Assembly (NCBI GenBank): GCA_035629935.1
Contig: DASQLQ010000105.1
Span: forward strand, 1 to 24,167
DNA: 24,167 bases
Reading direction: 5' to 3'
Origin: DASQLQ01 sp035629935
GTDB lineage: Bacteria; Actinomycetota; CADDZG01; WHSQ01
Notes under the pieces: generated by a model
Told to the model about the DNA's origin: nothing
What the model saw: the letters and a program-made list of their open reading frames with translations, nothing else
Database searches by the model: none
In this document: positions 18,075 to 24,167 of the stretch, piece by piece
Layout: every line of letters starts with the position of its first letter
Position numbering within the stretch: position 1 is the stretch's first letter
Program-made: the position numbers and the translations under genes

Positions 18075-18524
18075 CTAGGTATCGAAGATCGACTCGAGTC
18101 GGGAGAGGAGCTGAGCCTTGTCGAGCTCCTGCTCGCGTCTCACTCGAAGCTGATCCTTCGTCATATCAAGGAGTTCGGCGACGTGACGGGTCAACTCGTC
18201 GATGTCGAATGGCTTAGTCACGTAGGCATCTGCACCGAGCTTGTAACCGCGCACCCAATCGGACTCAGACGTTTTAGCGGTGAGGACGAGGATCTTCATC
18301 GTGTCCCTTATGCCAGATGACTTGAGCTCTTTGAGCACGGTGTATCCATCCATCTGCGGCATCATGATGTCGAGCACCAGTACATCGGGCGCGTCTTCGA
18401 GCATCATGTCGAGGGCCTGCTGCCCATTTTGGGCGACCGTTACTTTGTGGCCCTCCTCGATCAGGATGGAGCTCACGAGCGCTCTGATCTCGGCGTTGTC
18501 CTCAGCGATGAGGATTCGCGCCAT
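18075..18524 (-). CDS. Receiver-only response regulator (copy 1)
   Basis: This is a 149-residue CheY-like receiver with no DNA-binding or enzymatic output domain. The phosphoacceptor is Asp52 in LVLDIMMPQMDGY, the acidic pocket Glu8/Asp9, the switch residue Thr82 and the conserved lysine Lys104 (VTKPF). After the receiver, about 25 residues form a charged helix (RVRREQELDKAQLLSRLES). The ATG has AGGAG 6 nt upstream. It lies 22 nt downstream of a close paralogue with identical residue numbering. No histidine kinase is in the window. It probably relays phosphate to, or acts by binding, an unseen partner. Confidence 0.93.
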   Translation of the reverse strand: MARILIAEDNAEIRALVSSILIEEGHKVTVAQNGQQALDMMLEDAPDVLVLDIMMPQMDGYTVLKELKSSGIRDTMKILVLTAKTSESDWVRGYKLGADAYVTKPFDIDELTRHVAELLDMTKDQLRVRREQELDKAQLLSRLESIFDT

Positions 18525-18546
18525 ATGCCTCTCCTCTCAAACGCCC

Positions 18547-19011
18547 TCAGGCTGTTTGATGCCCTTGCTCGACAGCCGATTCGAGCTGTGAAAGCAATCT
18601 TGCCTTGTCTTTGAGGTCTTCGCGCCTAACCCTAAGTTCTTCCTTGCTCCGTTCCAAGAGATTGGCCACACTCGCCCTCAATTCCGCCTCATCACAGGGC
18701 TTGACCAGGTACTCGTCGGCACCAAGCTCGAATCCCTTCTCACGGTCCTGCTCGGCTCCCTTGGCGCTCAGGATCAGGACCCGAGTGGAGCCAAGGGTCT
18801 GGTAGTCCTGCATCTCCTCGAGTACTACATACCCATCCATATCGGGCATCATCAGATCGAGCACAACCAGATCGGGCGGCTTCATCAGCATCTTCTCCAC
18901 GGCCGCCCGGCCATCGGCCGAAACCGATACCTCGTGCCCCTCCTCGGTGAGAAGGAACGAAAGCAGTTGCCGGATATCCGACTCATCGTCGGCGATGTGG
19001 ATCCTGGCCAC
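18547..19011 (-). CDS. Receiver-only response regulator (copy 2)
   Basis: This 154-residue receiver protein is paralogous to its downstream neighbour. Asp52 in VVLDLMMPDMDGY, Asp8/Asp9, Ser82 and Lys104 (LVKPC) occupy the same positions, and the same helical tail is present (RVRREDLKDKARLLSQLES). The copies differ at the switch residue (Ser against Thr) and after the lysine (Cys against Phe), so they have diverged. The start is GTG with AGGAGG 4 nt upstream. An inverted repeat lies just before the SD. The two are likely one transcript. Confidence 0.93.
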   Translation of the reverse strand: MARIHIADDESDIRQLLSFLLTEEGHEVSVSADGRAAVEKMLMKPPDLVVLDLMMPDMDGYVVLEEMQDYQTLGSTRVLILSAKGAEQDREKGFELGADEYLVKPCDEAELRASVANLLERSKEELRVRREDLKDKARLLSQLESAVEQGHQTA

Positions 19012-19025
19012 TCGGCCTCCTGGCA

Positions 19026-19045
19026 GGAACGGGGACAGACGTTCC
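19026..19045. repeat. Inverted repeat upstream of the response-regulator pair
   Basis: GGAACG, 8 nt, CGTTCC forms a perfect 6-bp inverted repeat about 15 nt before the GTG of the first response regulator. It could be an operator or a small leader hairpin. It is short enough to occur by chance. Confidence 0.3.
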
Positions 19046-19095
19046 CTAATGAATCGGTTGCCTGCCTTCCCACCTTGAGCCTTGGGCTTGGGGAG

Positions 19096-19380
19096 CTAGC
19101 GCCCCGAACCCCCCGCAACCGCAGGGATTATCGAGACCTTCGCCCCTTCGGGCACCTGGGTCTGAAGACCCTCGAGGAAACGAACGTCCTCGTCATTCAG
19201 ATAGACGTTCACGAAGCGGCGGAGTTCTCCCCCGTCGTCGAGGATCCGCTCTTTCATCCCTGGGTGTCGCGACTCCAGGTCGGTGAGTAGATCGGCCAGC
19301 GTCGAGCCCTCCGCTTCGACCTCGTCGGCGCCATCCGTCAGCGTTCTCAACTGGGTTGGGATCTTGATCTTCGTGCCCAT
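19096..19380 (-). CDS. cysO: CysO-type sulfur carrier protein (ubiquitin-like, MoaD/ThiS fold)
   Basis: In Mycobacterium, CysO carries sulfur as a C-terminal thiocarboxylate for cysteine synthesis by CysM. This 94-residue protein matches that type closely: IPTQLR near the start, the core LRRFVNVYLNDEDVRF (53-68) and the ending IIPAVAGG. The Gly-Gly pair is at 90-91, followed by three extra residues, Ser-Gly-Arg. Exposed Gly-Gly is needed for activation, so a protease would have to trim the tail. The ATG overlaps the stop of the upstream PLP-enzyme gene (TGATG) with AAGGA 5 nt before it. No mec or cysM homologue is adjacent. Confidence 0.88.
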   Translation of the reverse strand: MGTKIKIPTQLRTLTDGADEVEAEGSTLADLLTDLESRHPGMKERILDDGGELRRFVNVYLNDEDVRFLEGLQTQVPEGAKVSIIPAVAGGSGR

Positions 19381-20606
19381 CAGATTCCTTGCTCTAGGAG
19401 TCGGTCGACATCCTCCACGGTGGGCTCGATGCGGTCCAGGGGACGCGAATCTTGGAGCGCCTCCAGCGTCTTCAAGCCGGTTCCGGTCATCAGCGCAACG
19501 GTCTCTTGGTCGGGAGAGATCTGCCCCTCAGTGACCAAGCGCTCGAGTGCCTTGATAGTCACGCCTCCCGCGGTCTCCGTGAAGAGTCCCTCCGTCCGCG
19601 CGAGCAGACTCATCCCCTCGGCCACCTCTTCCTCGGGAACGCTAACGGCGCTGCCACCCGAGTCGGCGATCTCTTTCAGCGCGTAGTAACCGTCCGCGGG
19701 ATTGCCGATGGCGAGAGACTTCGCGATCGTTTTGGGCTTCACCGGGTGCACATCCAACGTCCCCCGAGCGAACGCTTCGGCGATCGGCGAGCACCCGGCC
19801 GCTTGCGCACCATGGAGCACTGAGGCATAGGCATCGACCAGTCCAACTTTCTTCAGCTCCCTGAAACCTTTACCGATCTTCGTCAACAGCGAACCGGAGG
19901 CCATCGGAACCACCACAACCTCGGGCACGCGCCAGCCAAGTTGTTCGACAACTTCGAAGGCAAGCGTCTTAGAACCTTCGGCGTAATACGGCCTCACGTT
20001 GACATTCACGAAAGCCCACTGACGATTAGCCGCTAGCTCGGCACACAAACGATTCACGTCGTCATATGAACCGTTGACCTCGACGACACGTCCGCCGTAG
20101 ACGGTCGTACCCGCGACCTTTCCCCGCTCGAGACCTGCAGGTATGAACACGACGCTCTGCATGCCGGACGCGGCTGAGTGCGCGGCAACAGCGTTCGCCA
20201 GATTTCCGGTCGAAGCGCATGCCGCAACCGAGTAGCCGAAGGAGCGGCCTACAGAGAGGGCCACGGATACCACCCGGTCCTTGAACGAATGAGTGGGATT
20301 AGCGGCGTCGATCTTCAGCCACAATTTCCTCAACCCGAGCTCGGCCGCCAAGCGAGGTGCGGGACGGAGCCTGGTCCAGCCGGCACCGATGTCGACACGG
20401 CCCTCTTCGGGAGCTGGAAGCAAGGGTGCGTACCGCCAGATCGTTGGGGGTCCGGCTGCGATCGCTTCGCGAGAGATCTCTGCCGCGATCGCGTCGTAGT
20501 CGTAGACGACTTCCAGGGGACCGAAACAGAATTCGCAGACGTGCTGCGGAGCGATCGGATACTCCCGACCGCACTCTCGACAAGAAAGACCTCTGACGTA
20601 TTTCAT
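19380..20606 (-). CDS. thrC: Threonine-synthase-like PLP enzyme with zinc ribbon
   Basis: This is a fold-type II PLP enzyme of the threonine synthase group, which normally converts O-phosphohomoserine to threonine. The N-terminal zinc ribbon uses Cys 9, 12, 24 and 27 (CREC ... CEFC). The Schiff-base lysine is Lys109 in NPTHSFKDRV, the substrate loop is STGNLANAVAAH and the phosphate-binding end is MTGTGLK. The frame is open to 20726, but the first 40 residues are low-complexity and overlap the divergent gpgS region; the ATG at 20606 starts directly before the zinc ribbon and gives 408 residues. It has no SD, and TACAAT lies 12 nt upstream. One-base overlap with cysO raises the possibility of a sulfur-transfer role instead. 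Confidence 0.85.
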   Translation of the reverse strand: MKYVRGLSCRECGREYPIAPQHVCEFCFGPLEVVYDYDAIAAEISREAIAAGPPTIWRYAPLLPAPEEGRVDIGAGWTRLRPAPRLAAELGLRKLWLKIDAANPTHSFKDRVVSVALSVGRSFGYSVAACASTGNLANAVAAHSAASGMQSVVFIPAGLERGKVAGTTVYGGRVVEVNGSYDDVNRLCAELAANRQWAFVNVNVRPYYAEGSKTLAFEVVEQLGWRVPEVVVVPMASGSLLTKIGKGFRELKKVGLVDAYASVLHGAQAAGCSPIAEAFARGTLDVHPVKPKTIAKSLAIGNPADGYYALKEIADSGGSAVSVPEEEVAEGMSLLARTEGLFTETAGGVTIKALERLVTEGQISPDQETVALMTGTGLKTLEALQDSRPLDRIEPTVEDVDRLLEQGI

Positions 20607-20671
20607 TGGAAGGCAACGATTGTAGGTCGGTTGAGTCGGTGGGTTGTCCGACGGTCCACTAGGGTCGGGGC
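20607..20671. promoter_or_regulatory. Divergent promoter gap between the PLP-enzyme gene and gpgS
   Basis: These 65 nt separate two divergent start codons. The minus strand has TACAAT (20624-20619) 12 nt before the PLP-enzyme ATG. The plus strand has TAGGGT (20660-20665) 6 nt before the gpgS GTG. Neither has a convincing -35. Both spacings suggest leaderless or near-leaderless transcripts. Confidence 0.4.
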
Positions 20672-21643
20672 GTGTCGGCCCCGGTGATGGATCCCGCTGC
20701 GCAGGACTGGTTCGACCGCAGGACATCGTGGGGCCCCTTCCGTGAGCCGACTCTCCTTAAAGAGATCAAACGGACTCGAGGCGTGGGGGTGACGGTGTGT
20801 CTTCCGACCCTGGATGAAGCGCCCACGGTTGCATCCATCTGCCGCCGGATCCGATCGGAGTTGATCGAGGGGTGGGGTCTGGTGGACGAGCTGATCGTCG
20901 TCGATTCGGGTTCCACGGATGACACCTGCAGACTCGCAGCAGCCGAAGGAGCCCGGGTGTACACGGCTCGGGATCTGGTTCCTCACATTCCCCCCGACCC
21001 GAGCGGGAGCGGGAAGGGCGACGCTCTGTGGAGGAGCCTCAGTGTGATCGACAACGAGATCGTCGTTTGGCTCGATGCGGACGTCACGGGTTTCCAGTCG
21101 CATGTCGTGACGCGGCTGCTGGAACCTCTTCTAAGCGAGGAGAAGGTGCAGATCGCGAAGGGGTTCTACGAGAGGCCCCTTAACGTCGAGGGCCGCCGGC
21201 ATCCGACGGGTGGAGCGCGCGTCACGGAGCTGGTCGTGCGCCCCCTCCTCAGCCTCTTCTATCCCGAGCTGACCGGCGTTATCCAACCTCTTGCGGGTGA
21301 GTACGCGGGATACACCGATGCGTTCCGTCAGCTTCCCTTCTTCACCGGTTACGGCGTAGAGATCGGTCTCCTGTTGGACGGCGTAGAGCGGTTCGGCCTC
21401 GATGCGCATGCGCAAGTGGACCTTGGAGTGCGGGTGCATAGAAATAGGCCGACCCTGGAGCTGGGACTAACCGCGTTCGAAGTGATGCAGGTGATCTTCA
21501 CTCGGCTCGAGGAGAGCGGCCGGATGAAATTGGCCGATCCGCTGCCAGCCGCCCTTGTGCAGTTCTGGCCCACAGAAGAGGGCCTCCTGTCAAAGTCGGC
21601 CCACAGCCGGGTGATCGAACGACCACCACTGGACTCACTCTAA
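20672..21643 (+). CDS. gpgS: Glucosyl-3-phosphoglycerate synthase
   Basis: GpgS joins glucose from a nucleotide sugar to 3-phosphoglycerate, the first step to glucosylglycerate, a compatible solute and, in mycobacteria, the precursor of methylglucose lipopolysaccharide. The 323-residue protein resembles mycobacterial GpgS throughout: LPTLDEAPTV, DELIVVDSGSTDDT, GKGDALWRSL, the metal-binding DAD at 135-137, TGGARVTELVVRPLL, IQPLAGEYAGY, FTGYGVEIGLLLD and QVDLGVRVHRNRP. The GTG at 20672 is used here; an in-frame ATG at 20687 is possible. Its stop overlaps that of the convergent AI-2E gene by 4 nt. The matching phosphatase (GpgP) is not in the window. Confidence 0.92.
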   Translation: MSAPVMDPAAQDWFDRRTSWGPFREPTLLKEIKRTRGVGVTVCLPTLDEAPTVASICRRIRSELIEGWGLVDELIVVDSGSTDDTCRLAAAEGARVYTARDLVPHIPPDPSGSGKGDALWRSLSVIDNEIVVWLDADVTGFQSHVVTRLLEPLLSEEKVQIAKGFYERPLNVEGRRHPTGGARVTELVVRPLLSLFYPELTGVIQPLAGEYAGYTDAFRQLPFFTGYGVEIGLLLDGVERFGLDAHAQVDLGVRVHRNRPTLELGLTAFEVMQVIFTRLEESGRMKLADPLPAALVQFWPTEEGLLSKSAHSRVIERPPLDSL

Positions 21644-22863
21644 GAAGTGTCCGAGTCCTCCGCAGGCGGTGGAGCGACGGGTGGAGCGGCGCCCACAACA
21701 GCCGGCGAATAGGGGGACGGAGGCACCCCGAGAACGCGCGTGGCCCAGAAGTGACTCAGCAACAACTTCGCAACGGCAACGCCGGGCACCGCTAAGAGGA
21801 CCCCCCAGAACCCGGCCAGCGTGGCACCCGCTAGCAACGACAGCATCACTGTCACGGGATGAAGCTTGACCGTCCTCCGCATGACATTCGGGCTGATGAC
21901 GTGATTGTCGATCTGTTGCACGATCAAGGCCACGAGCGCTGCCCACAGCCCTACGTCTATCCCTTCGGTCACGGTCCCGACGAGGAAACCTAAACCGCCA
22001 CCGATGAAGGGCCCCACCAGCGGTATCAGATTCGTGAAACCTGCTATGGCTCCGATAAGTAGCCAGAAATCGAGCCCGGCAAGCCAGAATCCGAATGAGG
22101 AAAGAACGCCAACGACCACGGCGACTAACAATTGTCCGCGGAAGAACCCTCCGACGGCGCGACCGATCTTGGACCCGAGGTCGGAGAACTCCTCACGCAG
22201 ATGCTCCGGAAAAAGGTTGACCACATCACGCTGTAGATGCGGGAGATCGATCAGCAGATAGAGAGCGAGCAGCGGGGCGAGGATGAAGATAACGAGCACT
22301 TCGAACACCGAGGAGGCAACCTCCGTTGCACTCTCGGCCTCCTCGAGAATCCGTTCGCGAACACTCGCCGTTACTTCGTCGCAACGTTCGTGCGTCGGTG
22401 CCTCGGCGTCGATGCTGTCGTCTGCTCCCAAGAGGCATGACACCCGGGAGACATTGAGGTCGACTCCGAACCGCTCCTCCACCCCGTCCGAGAATGACTC
22501 CATGGTCCTGATGAGGTCGACTTTGAGCTCGGGTGCTCGCTCGGTGACGTAATCGACCTGTCTGGATATGAACGGCGCCACCAGCATCCCCACCAGAACC
22601 AGAACGCCGATGACGATCACGTAGCTGAGTACGGCGCCGATCGACCGAGGCACCTTGCGTTGCTCAAGGCGCGAGACCAGCGGATTCAGCAGATAGATGA
22701 TCAGCAGGGCTAACACCAAGGGCGGGAAGATGACCCGGATCTTGAAAAGAAGCCATATCGAGACGGCTGCGAGAACGAGGATCCCGATTATCGACCAGGC
22801 CCCTATGCCTGCACGGCGCAGTCTTTCGCCGGCCGGCAACCGTGGGGGCAACGCGCTTGACAT
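21640..22863 (-). CDS. AI-2E family (UPF0118) membrane protein
   Basis: This 407-residue multi-pass inner-membrane protein has several hydrophobic segments. They include WSIIGILVLAAVSIWLLF, an LVLALLIIYLLNPLVSRLEQ stretch typical of the family, and a C-terminal group around LIPLVGPFIGGGLGFLVG. Family members export AI-2 or act as ion/H+ antiporters; the substrate here is unknown. A central hydrophilic region (about 110-185) includes two Cys (SCLLG and ERCDEV). The ATG at 22863 has AGGAGG only 3 nt away. The gene lies head-to-head with the GT20 gene (23 nt between starts) and tail-to-tail with gpgS, overlapping it by 4 nt. Confidence 0.88.
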   Translation of the reverse strand: MSSALPPRLPAGERLRRAGIGAWSIIGILVLAAVSIWLLFKIRVIFPPLVLALLIIYLLNPLVSRLEQRKVPRSIGAVLSYVIVIGVLVLVGMLVAPFISRQVDYVTERAPELKVDLIRTMESFSDGVEERFGVDLNVSRVSCLLGADDSIDAEAPTHERCDEVTASVRERILEEAESATEVASSVFEVLVIFILAPLLALYLLIDLPHLQRDVVNLFPEHLREEFSDLGSKIGRAVGGFFRGQLLVAVVVGVLSSFGFWLAGLDFWLLIGAIAGFTNLIPLVGPFIGGGLGFLVGTVTEGIDVGLWAALVALIVQQIDNHVISPNVMRRTVKLHPVTVMLSLLAGATLAGFWGVLLAVPGVAVAKLLLSHFWATRVLGVPPSPYSPAVVGAAPPVAPPPAEDSDTS

Positions 22864-22886
22864 CGTCCTCCTACCATACGGACCTC
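22864..22886. promoter_or_regulatory. 23-nt divergent gap between AI-2E and GT20 genes
   Basis: Only 23 nt separate the two start codons. The gap holds the AI-2E SD (AGGAGG on the minus strand) and TACCAT on the plus strand. A promoter for the AI-2E gene must lie inside the GT20 reading frame if its SD is to be transcribed. Confidence 0.4.
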
Positions 22887-24167
22887 ATGACGAAAGAGTC
22901 GACAATCGCCTTTGCCTCGAACCGCGGCCCGGTCTCGTTCGCCGAAGACAACGGGGAATGGCAAGCGAAGAGGGGTGCAGGTGGGCTGGCCGCGGCACTC
23001 GATCCTGTTGCGAGACGGCTTGGGGACAGTGCCGTATGGGTCGCCACCGCGACGTCCGAGGACGATCGAAAAGCGGTTAGAGCGGGTGAGACCGAGCGCC
23101 TCACGTCCGACCTCGGCTATCGGGTGCGGATGCTCGACATCGAGTCCGAGACCTATTCGCGCTACTACGACGAGATCTCTAACCGCTTGTTGTGGTTCGC
23201 GAACCACTGCCTGTGGGACGAGGTCGGGATCGAGGACTTCTCAGGATTCCTCGAGGCATGGGAAGGGGCTTACGAGGAGGTCAACGCGCTATTCGCTTCC
23301 GCCGTCGACGATGAAGTTGGGCCGAACCCTCTCGTGCTCTTTCAGGACTATCACCTCAGCACGGCGCCGCACCATCTGCGGGCTCAGCGGGACGACGCCA
23401 CGATCCTCCACTTCACTCACTCGTCGTTCTGCCGACCCGAAAAAGGCCTCGACCGGCTTCCCGAACGCATCTCGAAGGGGGTCATCGAAGGGATGTTGGG
23501 GGCCGACCTCGTAGGACTGCACATCTCCCGGTGGTGCAACAACTTCGTTGCCTGCTGCGAGGGACTCGGCGCGAGCGTCGATCGCTCAAGAGGAACCGTG
23601 TCCCACAAAGGAACGACGTCCTGGGTTCGCTCCTACCCGATACCGATCGACGCGGCCGACCTGACCGAGCGGGCGGATGTCGAACCCGTCCGTCGATGGG
23701 CAAGAAGATTCCGGGAATCGGTCGACGACGGCCAGCTGATCGTTCGGGTAGATCGGAGTGAGCCATCCAAGAACATCGTGCGCGGGTTCGAGGCATTCGG
23801 GATGTTGCTCGATCGCCGGGCCGATCTTCGCTCCCGCGTTCGCTTCGTCGCTTGCGTTTACCCGTCGAGGCAAACCATGCCGGAGTACCGCCGCTACAGC
23901 GAAAGGATCCAGATGGCGGTTGATGATGTGAACCGACGTCATCCCGATTCGATACAGCTCTTCATGGAGGACGATTTCGATCGGAGCCTGGGAGCTCAGA
24001 TGGCTTATGACGTACTGCTGGTCAACCCGATCATGGACGGAATGAACCTCGTCTCGAAAGAGGGCGTGGCGGTAAACCGGCGCGGTGGCGCGCTGGTGTT
24101 GTCCAAGGGCGCGGGTTCCTTCGACGAGCTGGAGGACTTCGCAGTCAAGATCGATGACGCACTGGAC
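22887..24167 (+). CDS. GT20 glycosyltransferase, divergent trehalose-6-phosphate-synthase-like (cut by window edge)
   Basis: The frame runs open from ATG 22887 to the window end, 427 codons with no stop. GT20 features in order: SNRGPVSF and GGLAAAL near the N-terminus; YYDEISNRLLWFANH (93-107), equivalent to the glucose-6-phosphate-binding Tyr/Trp segment; DYHL (154-157); VRVDRSEPSKN with Arg290 and Lys295 at the nucleotide-phosphate positions; and MDGMNLVSKEGV with Asp384 and Glu392. It departs from ordinary OtsA at HFTHSSF (175-181), where FLHIPFP is usual, and at SEPSKN, where LDYSKG is usual. Fold and chemistry are clear; the acceptor may not be glucose-6-phosphate. No strong SD is seen; TACCAT lies 9 nt upstream of the ATG. 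Confidence 0.85.
   Translation, partial: MTKESTIAFASNRGPVSFAEDNGEWQAKRGAGGLAAALDPVARRLGDSAVWVATATSEDDRKAVRAGETERLTSDLGYRVRMLDIESETYSRYYDEISNRLLWFANHCLWDEVGIEDFSGFLEAWEGAYEEVNALFASAVDDEVGPNPLVLFQDYHLSTAPHHLRAQRDDATILHFTHSSFCRPEKGLDRLPERISKGVIEGMLGADLVGLHISRWCNNFVACCEGLGASVDRSRGTVSHKGTTSWVRSYPIPIDAADLTERADVEPVRRWARRFRESVDDGQLIVRVDRSEPSKNIVRGFEAFGMLLDRRADLRSRVRFVACVYPSRQTMPEYRRYSERIQMAVDDVNRRHPDSIQLFMEDDFDRSLGAQMAYDVLLVNPIMDGMNLVSKEGVAVNRRGGALVLSKGAGSFDELEDFAVKIDDALD

Noticed and set aside
18045..18075. Autoregulatory ECF promoter (GGAAC/CGTC type) upstream of the sigma gene
   Set aside because: CGTCT is present, but no GGAAC lies at the required 15-17 nt distance.
20607..20726. 40-residue N-terminal extension of the PLP enzyme
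   Set aside because: Pro/Ser/Arg-rich, overlaps the divergent gpgS start and promoter gap, and precedes a start that sits directly before the zinc ribbon.
22912..23514. 200-codon plus-strand ORF inside the GT20 gene
   Set aside because: It is another frame of the GT20 gene and is Arg/Ser/Thr-rich; the GT20 frame has clear conserved motifs.

Overview
The window is a 24.2-kb chromosomal piece of a high-GC bacterium, most likely a member of the Actinomycetota outside the well-studied classes. The main sequence reasons are an RpoC that carries the helical insert typical of actinobacterial beta-prime subunits (about residues 165-290), a mycobacterial-type CysO sulfur carrier, a mycobacterial-type GpgS, an acidic N-terminal extension on NusG, TTG/GTG starts and promoters of TTGAC-N17-TAnnnT type. 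No mobile element, CRISPR array or rRNA gene was seen.

Layout. Positions 1-15,340 hold the universal transcription/translation cluster, all on the minus strand. In transcription order (right to left) it reads secE-nusG-rplK-rplA, then rplJ-rplL, then rpoB-rpoC, then rpsL-rpsG-fusA-tuf (tuf is cut by the window edge). Three control regions break it up: a structured rplJ leader with an intrinsic terminator (12,780-12,902); an rplL terminator followed by a strong promoter for rpoBC (11,322-11,621); and an rpoC terminator, a strong promoter and a long hairpin-rich leader for rpsL (3,357-3,806).

Positions 15,355-20,606 are also minus strand and more accessory. Reading with transcription there is a threonine-synthase-like PLP enzyme coupled to a CysO-type sulfur carrier, two receiver-only response regulators, an ECF sigma factor overlapping its zinc anti-sigma factor, tRNA-Trp, a secreted LVIVD-repeat protein and a small hypothetical ORF, then secE. 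The tRNA-Trp/secE neighbourhood is ancestral in many bacteria; here it is split by about 1.6 kb.

Positions 20,672-24,167 hold a compatible-solute style module: gpgS (plus), an AI-2E family membrane protein (minus) and a divergent GT20 trehalose-phosphate-synthase-like gene (plus, cut by the window edge).

The core genes have strong Shine-Dalgarno sites, whereas several accessory genes have no clear one and carry TAnnnT 6-12 nt before the start codon, suggesting leaderless or near-leaderless mRNAs. RpoC, L10 and NusG all carry Ala/Glu-rich acidic extensions. The points most worth following are the PLP enzyme/CysO pair, the divergent GT20 enzyme beside gpgS, the two-state rplJ leader, and hairpins with U-tracts on the strand antisense to the rpsL leader.
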